Shown here: piece by piece, positions 49,001-61,000 of the stretch | Position numbering within the stretch: the stretch's first letter is position 1 | Layout of the letters: each line of letters begins with the position of its first letter | Assembly (NCBI RefSeq): GCF_001894805.1 | Contig: NZ_BCWX01000001.1 | Coordinates: 992,001-1,056,000, forward strand | DNA length: 64,000 nt | Origin: Rhodococcus globerulus NBRC 14531 | Lineage (GTDB): Bacteria; Actinomycetota; Actinomycetes; Mycobacteriales; Mycobacteriaceae | Reading direction: 5' to 3' | The notes under the pieces: generated by a model | What the model was told of the DNA's origin: nothing | The model's input: the letters and a program-made list of their open reading frames with translations, nothing else | Database searches by the model: none | Made by a program: the position numbers and the translations under genes

Positions 49001-52000
49001 GTACGTATCCGGCTCTCAGTTGGCCCGGGGATACTTCGGTGACGTCGTTCGCACTGCGGAGCGCTTTGTTGCGCATCCGTTCTCGGAAGCCGGCGAGCGC
49101 CTGTACCGGACCGGTGACCTCGTCCGCTGGACGCGCTCGGGTTCACTCGAATTTGTCGGACGTTCCGACTTCCAGGTGAAATTGCGTGGCCAGAGAATCG
49201 AACTCGGTGAGATCGAAACACTGCTCGCGGCACAAGACGTTGTGTCCCTGGCTGCGGTCGCGGTCATCGAGGACACGCTGGTCGCGTATGTGGAGCCGGC
49301 CAGCGGTGCCGTGATCGATGAGACGGAACTGCGCCGGCGCCTCGCCGACTCTTTGCCCGGCTACATGGTTCCGGCAGTCTTCATGGTGCTGGGCGCCCTG
49401 CCGCTCAACGCCAACGGCAAGGTGGATCGGCGAGCATTGCCGGTGCCCGCGTTCGAGGCAGCAGTGTTCCGGGCTCCGGTCAGTTCTGTGGAACAGGCTG
49501 TGGCGCAGGTATTCTCCGATGTTCTAGGAATCGAACAGGTCGGCCTGGATGACGATTTCTTTGCGCTCGGCGGTAACTCGCTGATCGCGACACGGGTGAT
49601 GTCTCGTCTGGGGCAGGCGCTCGAAACCAAGATTCCGGTCCGGGTGCTGTTCGACGCGTCGACAGTGGAAGAACTTGCCGCGCGCATCGAAACACACGTC
49701 GGTGGCGACGGCACACGAGCATTGACCGCGCAGGTGCGTCCGGCGCAGGTGCCGTTGTCGCTGGCGCAGCAGCGTATGTGGTTCCTCAACCGCTTCGATA
49801 CCGCGTCAGCCGTCAACAACATTCCCGTTGCGGTGCGTCTCACCGGCAACCTGGATTCAGGTGCGCTTCATTCGGCGATCGCCGATGTCATTGCGCGTCA
49901 TGAGGTTCTGCGTACGCTGTATCCGGAAACCGACGGTGTCGGCTACCAGGAGATCCTCTCGCCGGAGGATGCCTCGATCGAATTCGAGACCGTACGCATT
50001 GCCGAGGGCGAGCTTCAAGCGGAGCTCTATGCATTCTTCGTCGAGGGATTCGACGTCACTGTCGAGGTTCCGTTGCGGGCCAGGCTCTTCCAGCTCGCCG
50101 ACAACGAATTCGTGTTGTCCTTCGTGGTGCATCACATCTCCACCGACGGTTTCTCGATGGGCCCGTTGACCCGCGATGTGATGACCGCGTACTACGCGCG
50201 CTCACAGGGACAGACCCCGACGTGGGCTCCGCTGCCGGTGCAGTACGCCGACTACGCGTTGTGGCAGCGCGAGGTCCTCGGCTCCGAAGGCGAGCCGACG
50301 TCCGTCATCGCGCAGCAGATCAACTATTGGTCCGACGCCCTGGCTGATCTGCCCGAGCAATTGGACCTGCCGAGTGATCGCACCCGCCCCGAGATCGCAA
50401 CGGGACAAGGAGCGAACCACACCTTTGTGATCGACCCGCAGTTGTGGGCCGATGTGGAAGCAACAGGTCAGACGGCGGGCGCAACCCCGTTCATGGTCGT
50501 CCACTCTGCGCTTGCCGTGCTGTTGGCACGCTTGTCCGCGACAACCGACATCGCAATCGGCGCTCCTGTCGCCGGTCGCGGTGAAGCGCAGCTCGACGAT
50601 CTGATCGGCATGTTCGTCAACACTTTGGTGCTGCGCACCGAGGTTGATCCGTCGATGTCGTTCACGGATCTCTTGGCTTCTGCGCGTGAAGTGGATCTGC
50701 AGGCGTTTGCCCACGCTGACGTTCCGTTCGAGCGGATCGTCGAAGCACTCGATCCGGTGCGCTCGCAGGCACACCACCCGCTGTTCCAGGTGGCATTGAC
50801 CTTCCAGAACCTTGGCCAGAGTGCTCTCGAACTGCCCGGACTCACCGCCGCTGCTGTGGAATTCGACGCAGCACTGGCCAAGTTCGATCTGCAGTTCACT
50901 CTTGAAGACGCTGCTGACGCCGGTATGTCCGGCACCCTGACTTACGCGACGGACCTGTTCGACGCGTCGACAGCGGCCGAGTTCGCTGATCGATTCGTGT
51001 CCGTCCTCCGTGGCGTTGTCGCGGACCCGACTGCCGCCGTGGGCGACGTGGATGTTCTGACTTCAGGTGAGTTGGATCGTGTTCTGGCGTGGAGTGACAC
51101 GGGTATCGACAGCGGTGTGGAGTCGACGTTGCCGGCGTGGTTCGATCGTGCCGCTGCGGAGTTCGGTGATCGGATCGCGGTGCGGTTCGGTGACGAGTCG
51201 TTGACGTATGCGGAGTTGTCGGTTCGGTCGAATCGGTTGGCGCGCAGGTTGATTGCGTTGGGCTGTGGTCCGGAGACGTTGGTGGCGGTGGCGTTGCCGC
51301 GGTCGGCTGATCTTGTGGTGGCGTTGTTGGCGGTAGTGCAGTCCGGTGCCGGGTATCTGCCGGTGGATCCGTCGTACCCGAGCGACCGTATCGAGTTCAT
51401 GCTCGCCGATGCTGCTCCGGTGTGCGCGATTTCGTGGTCTGAGCGTGAGTTGGTGTTGCCTGCTGGTCTGCCGGTGGTCGATATCGACGCGGTGGATCTG
51501 ACCGAGTTCGATGGTTCGGTGGTGACGGATGCTGATCGTGTGTCGCCGTTGCGTACCTCGAATGTTGCGTATGTGATTTACACGTCGGGTTCGACGGGTC
51601 GCCCGAAGGGTGTGCAGGTTCCGCACATCACGGTGGCGAAATTGTTCGCGAATACCGAGAGTGTGTACGGGTTCGACGAGTCGGATGTGTGGACGATGTT
51701 CCACAGTTATGCGTTCGACTTCTCGGTGTGGGAGTTGTGGGGTCCACTGCTCTACGGCGGCACGTTGGTCGTCGTGGACTATGTGACGTCGCGGTCGCCG
51801 GAGCAGTTCCTGGAGTTGCTTGCTGCTGAGCGGGTGACGGTGCTCAATCAGACGCCGTCGGCGTTCTATCAGTTGGCCGAGGCTGATCGGTTGGCGTCGG
51901 AATCCGGTCAGGCCGCCGAGTTGTCGTTGCGGTGGGTTGTTTTCGGTGGCGAGGCGCTCGAGCTTCGACGCTTGTCGGACTGGTACGGCCGCCGCGGTGA

Positions 52001-55000
52001 CAGCGCGCCGACGTTGGTGAACATGTACGGCATCACGGAGACGACGGTGCATGTGAGCCATCGCGTGCTGGACGCTGCGATGGCGGCGGATGCGTCGGCG
52101 AGTGTGGTGGGTCAGGCTATTTCGGGTCTGCAGGTGTTTGTGCTGGATACGCGTTTGGCTCCGGTGCCCGTCGGTGTTGCGGGTGAGATGTATGTCTCGG
52201 GTGTGCAGTTGGCTCGCGGTTATCTGGGTCAGCAGGGGTTGACGTCGACTCGGTTTGTGGCGAGTCCTTTTGCTGCTGGTGAGGTGTTGTACCGCACGGG
52301 TGACGTGGCTTCGTGGAACAGCGCTGGTGATCTGGAGTATCTGGGTCGCGCTGATGATCAGGTGAAGATCCGTGGTTTCCGGATCGAGATCGGTGAGATC
52401 GAGTCTGCGGTGTTGGCGGCTGTGTCGGTGGCGCAGACGGCGGTGGTTGTTCGTGAGGATTCTCCGGGTGATCAGCGGTTGGTGGCGTATGTGGTTCCGG
52501 CTGCGGGTGTGAGCGTTTCGGTCGACGATCTTCGGGTGTCGGTGGGTTCGTTGTTGCCGGAGTACATGGTGCCGTCGGCGTTTGTGGTGTTGGATGCGAT
52601 TCCGTTGACGGTGAACGGGAAGTTGGATCGTCGGGCGTTGCCGGCTCCGTCGCTGCAGGTTGCGGTGTTCCGGGCTCCGACGTCGGTGGTGGAAGAGGTT
52701 GTGGCGCAGACGTTTGCGGATGTTCTGGGTGCCGAGCGTGTCGGTTTGGATGACGATTTCTTTGCGCTCGGCGGTAATTCGCTGATCGCGACGCAGGTGA
52801 CGTCGCGGTTGGGTCAGGCGCTGGATGCTGCGGTGTCGGTGCGGGAGTTGTTCGAGGCGTCGACGGTGGAGGGTTTGGCCGCTCGCCTCGGTTCTCATGT
52901 CGGTGGTGGTTCGCGTGCGGCGTTGACTGCGCAGGATCGTCCGGCGCAGGTGCCGTTGTCGTTTGCGCAGCAACGCATGTGGTTCCTCAACCAATTGGAC
53001 CGCGAGTCGGCAGCCAACAACATTCCGATGGCGATCACGCTTACCGGCGAGTTGGATGAGGCGGCGTTGTACGACGCTGTCATGGACGTAGTGAAGCGTC
53101 ACGAGGTCCTGCGCACGGTCTACCCCGAGGTCGACGGAATCGGCTACCAGCGGATACTGCCGGCGGCAGCAGTTCCGGTGAATCTGGCTCCCGTGCAACT
53201 CGAGGCATCCGACATCGTAGCGGCGGTGACGGAGTTCGTCTCATCAGGTTTTGACGTCACGGCTGAGGTTCCGTTGCGGGCCAAGCTCTTCCAGCTTGCC
53301 GAGGACTCGTTTGTACTGGCGATAGTGATTCACCACATCTCCACCGACGGTTTCTCGATGGGCCCGTTGATCCGCGACGTGATGACCGCGTACTACGCCC
53401 GCTCACAGGGGCAGACCCCGACGTGGGCGCCGTTGCCGGTGCAGTACGCCGACTACGCGTTGTGGCAGCGTGGTGTTCTCGGTTCCGAGAGTGACACGGA
53501 ATCCGTACTCGCAGAGCAGATCGGCTACTGGGCTAAGGCTCTCGACGGAGTTCCAGACCAGATCACCTTGCCCAGTGACCGCGCGCGTCCAGCCGTGTTC
53601 ACCGGACGGGGAGCCACCTACAGCTTCCCGATTTCCGCGGATGTTCACCGCGGACTGGCTGCTGTGGGTCGCGAGCACCGGGCATCGCTGTTCATGGTGA
53701 TGCACTCGGCGTTGGCAACACTTCTTGCCCGGTTGTCCGGCACCACCGACATCGCAGTCGGTACCCCGGTGGCCGGTCGCGGCGAAGCAGAACTCGACGA
53801 TCTGATCGGTATGTTCGTCAACACGCTCGTGCTGCGCACCGAGGTCGATCCGGGGATGCGTTTCCTCGATCTGCTTACGTCGGCGCGTGAGAGTGATCTC
53901 GCGGCTTTCGCTCACGCAGACGTGCCGTTCGAGCGGCTGGTCGAGGTTCTCGATCCGGTGCGTTCGCAGGCTCACAACCCGTTGTTCCAGGTTGCCTTGG
54001 CATTCCAGAACCTGGGGCAGAATAACCTGACGCTGCCGGGACTCGATATCACCGAATTCGATATCGCGGAAACCGTAGCGAAGTTCGACCTTCAGTTGAC
54101 CCTGGTGGAAGCTGCCGATGGTCACGGAATGACTGCGACCTTCACGTATGCGACGGACCTCTTCGACGAGGGGACAGTTGTCTCCTTCGCCGAGAGGTTG
54201 ACTCGAATTCTCGAAGCCGTCGCCGTGGATGCGACGCAGGCTGTCGGCGACATCAACATCCTCGAAGCGCCTGAGCGCATCGAATTGACCAGTCGTCGAG
54301 CGTCCTCGGGCATCGAGCCGAAGCCGTTGGCCGACATCCTGGCCGAGACCGCGTTGCAGTATCCCTCCAACGAAGCTCTCCGCTACCAGGATCGGTCGAT
54401 GACCTACGCCGAGGTCGACGAGTGGTCGTCGCGCCTCGCCCGTGTCCTGATCGCTCGCGGTCTGGGCGCCGAAGATCTGGTCGCAGTGTCGATTCCGCGT
54501 TCCATCGAATCGGTCCTGCTGGTGTGGGCGGTATCCAAGACTGGCGCCGCGGTTGTTCCCATCGATCCGCACTACCCGGCTGACCGCATCGCGCATATGG
54601 TCTCCGACTCGGGCGTCTCGGTCGGTCTGACTCTCGAAGCTGAACTCGCAGCACTTACCGACACCGTGGAGTGGCTCGCGATCGACAGTGATGCTTGCGC
54701 CGAACTGATGGCAGCGCAGGATAAGTCACCGATTCGTGAAGATGAACGTGTGCGCCCCGTCCTTCCGGCGCATCCCGCCTGGGTGATCTACACATCAGGC
54801 ACAACGGGCTTGCCCAAGGGTGTTGTTGCTACCGGTGCGGGCCTCGCGAGCTTCAGTGCAACGCAGGCACAGCACTACCTGGTGACGCCGAACTCCCGCA
54901 CGCTGCACTTCGCGTCGCCGAGTTTCGACGCGTCGATGCTCGAACTGTTCCTGGCTGTCGCGACAGGCGCTGCCATGGTGATCGTCCCGACGTCGATCTT

Positions 55001-58000
55001 CGGCGGCGACGAGTTGACTGCGCTGTTCAAGTCCGAACGCGTCACACACGCCTTCATCACGCCGGCGGCGTTGGCTTCCATGGATCCGTCGGGCCTGAAC
55101 GATCTCGAGGTGGTTGGTGTCGGCGGCGAGGCGTACTCGCCGGAGTTGATGGCCAAGTGGGCGGATCAGCCGAACCGTCGACGTACGTTCCTCAATGTCT
55201 ACGGTCCCACCGAGACCACTATCGTCACCAATGTCAGTGTGCCGCTGATGCCGGGCGACCGGATGACCATCGGCGAAACCATCGGCGACATGGCCGCGTT
55301 TGTTCTCGACACGCGTCTGCAGCCCGTTCCGGTTGGTGTTGCCGGTGAGCTGTACCTGTCGGGCCCTCAGGTCACCCGCGGCTATCATCGCCGGCCGGGA
55401 TTGAGTGCGGATCGGTTTGTTGCCAACCCGCACGGCCTGCCTGGTGAGCGCATGTACCGCACCGGTGACGTTGTGCGTTGGACTGACCAATATCAGGTTG
55501 AGTATGTGGGCCGCAACGACTTCCAGGTGAAGATCCGTGGCTTCCGTATCGAGCTCGGTGAGATCGACGCCGCCCTTACGGCACATTCGGACGTCGAGTT
55601 CGCTGCGACGATGGGCACCACGCTGGCGTCCGGTGCTCCGGCACTGGTGTCGTACGTGTTTGTCGGCAAGGAATCTGCTGTCAGCTCGGCGGATCTGAGT
55701 GAGTTCGTCTCACGCACCCTGCCGGCGCACATGGTGCCTGCGTCGATCATGGTTCTGACCGACATGCCGCTGACCCCGGCCGGCAAGCTGGACCGAAAGG
55801 CTCTGCCGGAGCCGGTATTCGAGGTCAAGGAGTTCCGCGCTCCCACCACCGAGATGGAACGCATCCTCAGCGAGGTCTTTGCCGACGTTCTCGGCCTCGA
55901 CCAGATCGGTACCGACGACTCGTTCTTCGCTCAGGGCGGAGACTCGATCATGTCGATCCAACTGGTATCCCGGGCCAAGGCCCGCGGTGTTCTCTTCACG
56001 CCCAAGGACGTGTTCGAGAACAAGACGGTGGCAGAGTTGGCCGAGGTTGCCGTCTTCGGCTCCGACGCCGACGCGATCACTGTTCTCGCCGAGATCGAAG
56101 GCGGCGGCATCGGTTGGATGCCGCTCACTCCGATCAAGCGCTTCATGTTCGAACGGCCCGGCAGCTACCAGCGGTTCAACCAGCTGTTGACGTTGGAATT
56201 GCCGCTGGGAATCGACCGGACCGGTGTTGTCGAAACGTTGACTGCGGTCATCGATCACCACGACATGTTCCGTTCGCGTCTGGTCGATGATCAGCGTGGT
56301 CCGGGCATGGCTGTGTCCGCGCCCGGAACCGTCGACGTGGATGGTTTGGTGCGCCGGGTGCAGGTTGACCCGGCGATTGCGGATTCAGAGCTGACGGCCA
56401 TCGCGTCGGGCGCTCTCGACGACGCTCTCGGCCGGTTGGATCCGGCCGCTGGTGTCATGGCTCAGTTCGTGTGGATCGACTTCGGCGATACACGCACCGG
56501 CCGATTGATCGTGGCTGCGCATCACCTGATCGTCGACGGCGTCTCCTGGCGAATCATCGTGCCGGACTTGATTTCCGCGTGGGCCCAGCGCAGTGGCGGA
56601 AGTGTGCCCGTGCTCGAACCGACGGGCACGTCCATGCGTACCTGGGCGCACTCGCTGGCTGCGGAATCACGATCCGACAAGCGACTGGCAGAACTGCCAC
56701 GTTGGCGTAAGACGCTGTCGACTCCGGACCCCATTCTCGGTTCGCGTGCGTTCGACCCCTCCGTCGACGTTGCGGCAACAGTCGAGCGTGTGCGCGTCGA
56801 GGTGCCCACAGACGTCACCGAGACGCTGCTGACCACCCTGCCCGAGATGTTCCGCGGCGGAGCCAACGACGGTTTGCTGGCCGGACTTGCTTTGGCGCTG
56901 GTGCGCTGGCGGCGTGACCGGGGCATCGACACCGAAGCGGCACTGCTCCAGCTCGAGGGCCACGGCCGCGAAGAGGGCGTCGTCCCGGGTGCCGATCTTT
57001 CGCGCACCGTCGGCTGGTTCACGGCGGCCTTCCCCGTCGCCCTCGACCTTGCCGGTATCGACATCGACGACGCCTTCGACGCCGGAGTTGCTGCGGGAGC
57101 GGCGATCAAGGCAGTCAAGGAGCAGTTGCTCGCCGCTCCCGACAAGGGTGTCGGCTACGGACTGCTGCGGTATGTCAACGACGACACCCGCACTGAGCTG
57201 TCGAAGCTGAGCAGCGGGCAGGTCAGCTTCAACTACCTGGGCCGCATTGTGGCGGAGGATATTCCGGCTGCAGCGCAAGGCCTCGGATGGATTCCGGCAC
57301 GCGACTTCTCCGATGTCGCTGCGCCGGAAGACCCGGACATGCCGGCCAACAAGGTTGTCGACATCAATGCCATCGTCAACGACGGCCCTGACGGCGCGGT
57401 GCTCGAAGCATCGTTTGCCTTCCCGAACGGATTGCTGAGCGCCACCGAGGTGCAAGCCCTGGCCGACCTGTGGGTCGGAGCACTCACAGCGCTGGCGCAG
57501 CACGCACAGGCCGTCGGCGCAGGCGGACTCACGCCGTCGGACGTGCCGCTGGTAACGCTGACCCAGCAGGATCTCGACGGGTTCGAGCAGCGTTTCCCGG
57601 CGGTGCAGGACGTCTGGCCGCTGGCTCCGCTGCAGTCGGGTTTGCTGTTCCACGCTGTCATGGCCGAGTCGACCGTCGACCTGTACTCCGTGCAGATGGT
57701 TCTCTCGCTGTCCGGCCGCGTCGACGCGGATCGCCTCCACGCCGCAGCTCAGGCCATCATCGATCGTCATCCGAACCTGCGCACCGCATTTGTGGTCGAT
57801 GGAACGGGGACGCCGGTCCAGGTAGTTCTCGGTGACATCGACGTGCCGTGGCGCGAACTGGATCTCACCACAATCGCTGACAGCGAAGAACGACGCCGCG
57901 AGTTGGATCGGATTCTTGCCGAGGACCAGGCCACGCACTTCGACATGTCGAACCCGCCGTTGATCAAGTTCACGCTGATCAAGATCGCGGCGAGCGAATA

Positions 58001-61000
58001 CCGCCTTGTTGTGGCAAACCACCACATCATCCTCGACGGCTGGTCCATGCCGCTGCTGCTCCAGACGCTCCTCGGCCACTACGCGATGCGTGGGAACATT
58101 CCCGCTCAGACGCGGGCACTGAGCTACCGGAACTACCTCGCGTGGCTGGTCCAGCAGGATCGCAGTGTGTCCATGGATGCCTGGGCGAAAGCGCTGGGCG
58201 GCGTCGAAGAGCCGACGTTGTTGGCTCCCACCGTCGTTGGTCAGGAATTCAGTGCGCTGTCGCAGAAGTTGCAGATCTCGCTCAGCGAATCGGTGACCGC
58301 GACACTGACCGGTTTGGCATCGAGGACCGGCGTTACCGCCAACACGATCGTCCAGGCTGCCTGGGCAATTCTGCTGGGACGCATGACCGGTCGCCAGGAC
58401 ATCGTCTTCGGTGCCACGGTCTCCGGCCGTCCGCCACAACTCGACAGCGTCGAGAAGATGGTGGGTCTGTTCATCAACACGCTGCCCGTGCGTGTCCAAC
58501 TGGATCTGGCCGAGTCCGTCGAGGCATTGCTCTCCCGGGTTCAGATCGAACAGGCGGGATTGCTCGATCACCATTACCTCGGCCTGACCGACGTGCAGAG
58601 CGCCGCGGGCGTCGGCGGACTCTTCGACACTCTGGTGATCTTCGAGTCCTACCCGGTCGACCGTGACGGTCTTGCAGCGCAAGCAGAGTTCTTGGACGGC
58701 ATGGTGATCGACGACGTCGCCTCCGACGATTCCACGAACTACCCGCTCACCCTGCTGATCGGTCTCGACGACCAACTGCACTTGACCCTTCGTTACCTAC
58801 CCGACTTCTTCGACGAGTCGTACGCGCAGGCCCTGCTGGGTCGCCTCGAGACTCTGCTGACAGAAATCGGTGAAACTCCGTCTACTGCAGTCGGTGACAT
58901 CGAGATCATGACCGCGCCTGAGCGTGCTTTGGTGCTCGAAACCTGGAACGACACGTCTCGTCCGGTTGTGGGTGGGTTGTTGTTGGATGGTTTTGATTCT
59001 GTGGTGGGGGTTTCTTCGGGTTCGCGGGCGGTGGTGTGTGGGGATGAGGTGCTCTCGTATGGGGAGTTCGATGAGAGGGTTAATAGGTTTGCGCGTTATT
59101 TGATCGGTTTGGGTGTTGGGCCGGAGTCGTTGGTGGGGTTGGCTGTTCGGCGGTCGGTTGATCTGTTGGTTGGGTTGTATGCGATTGTGCGTGCGGGTGG
59201 GGCGTGGGTGCCGTTGGATCCTGATGCTCCGTCCTCGCGTAATGAGTATGTGTTGGATTCGGCTGATCCGGTGTGTGTGGTGTCGACGGAGCGTGATGGT
59301 TTCACGGCGTCGGGTCGTCGGGTTGTGTGTGTCGATGTTGTTGATGTGTCTGGTTTTTCGGGTGCGCGGGTGTTGGATGTGGATCGGTTGTCGCCGTTGC
59401 GGGCGTCGAATACGGCGTATGTGATTTTCACGTCGGGGTCGACGGGTCGTCCGAAGGGTGTGGCGGTCTCGCATGCGGCGATTGTGAATCAGCTCGAGTT
59501 CATGCAGGGCGAGTATGTTTTGTCGGCTGCGGATGTGTATTTGCAGAAGACGGCGACGACGTTCGATGTGTCGTTGTGGGGTTTTTTCATGCCGTTGCGG
59601 GTGGGTGCGGTGTTGGTGTTGGCGTCGGCTGATGGTCATCGGGATCCGGGGTATTTGGCGTCGGTGATTGACGAGCAGGGTGTGTCGGTGACGGATTTTG
59701 TGCCGACGATGTTGTCGACGTTTTCGTCGTTGGTGGATCCGGGGTTGTTGGGTTCGTTGCGTGATGTGTTGGTGATCGGTGAGGCGTTGCCGGTGGAGGC
59801 GGTGCGTGAGTTCGGGTTGGTGTCGTCGGCGCGGTTGCATAATTTGTATGGTCCGACTGAGGCTGCGGTGTCGTTTACGTTTGCGGATGTGACGGGTGCT
59901 GGGTCGGGGTCTGTGGTGTCGATTGGTGTGCCGGAGTGGAATTGCCGGGTGTTTGTGTTGGATTCGCGCCTTCGGCCGGTTGCGGTGGGTGTTGCGGGTG
60001 AGTTGTATTTGTCGGGTGTGCAGTTGGCTCGGGGGTATGTGGGTCGTCCGGATTTGAGTGCGGATCGGTTTGTGGCGTCGCCGTTCGGTGTGGGTGGGGA
60101 GCGGATGTATCGGACGGGTGACCTTGTGAGGTGGTCGTCTGAGGGGGATCTGGAGTACATCGGTCGTACTGATTTTCAGGTGAAGTTCCGGGGTCAGCGG
60201 ATCGAGTTGGGGGAGATCGAGGCGGCGTTGGTGTCGCATTCGTCAGTGTTGTCGGCTGCGGTGGTGGTGCGTGGGTCGGCGACGGGTGATCAGTTGGTGG
60301 GGTATGTGGTGCCGGCTGTGGGCAGTGTTGTGGATGTGTCGGTGTTGCGGGGGTTTGTGGGGGAGCGGGTTCCGGGTTATATGGTTCCGGCTGCTGTGGT
60401 GGTGTTGGATGCGTTCCCACTTAATTCGTCGGGGAAGTTGGATCGGGCGTTGTTGCCGGAGCCGGTGTTCGAGGCTCGGGTGTTTCGGGCTCCGGTGTCG
60501 TCGGTGGAGTTGGTGGTGGCGTCGGCGTTTGTGGGTGTGTTGGGTGTTGATCGGGTGGGGTTGGATGATGATTTCTTCGAGTTGGGTGGCAACTCCCTCA
60601 TCGCGACTCGGGTTGTCATGCGGATCGCCGAAGAACTCGAGACGGCCGTACCGGTTCGCCTTCTGTTCGAAGCGTCCACCGTTCAGGAACTCGCCGCACG
60701 TCTCGAATCGCACGTCGGCGAAGGAAGCCGCCTTGCGCTGACAGCTCAGGATCGTCCGGAAGAGATTCCGCTTTCTCTTGCGCAGCAACGTATGTGGTTC
60801 CTCAACCGGTTCGACGGCTCCGCCGGTGCCTACAACATGCCGTTTGCTCTGCGACTGAGCGGCGAACTCGATCTGAGGGCGATGCGTGCGGCTATCGGCG
60901 ACGTCGTTGCCCGTCACGAAACCCTGCGCACTGTGTATCCGGAAACCGATTCGGGACCGGTCCAGGTCATCGAACCGGTAGGACATACGCCGGTGCAATT

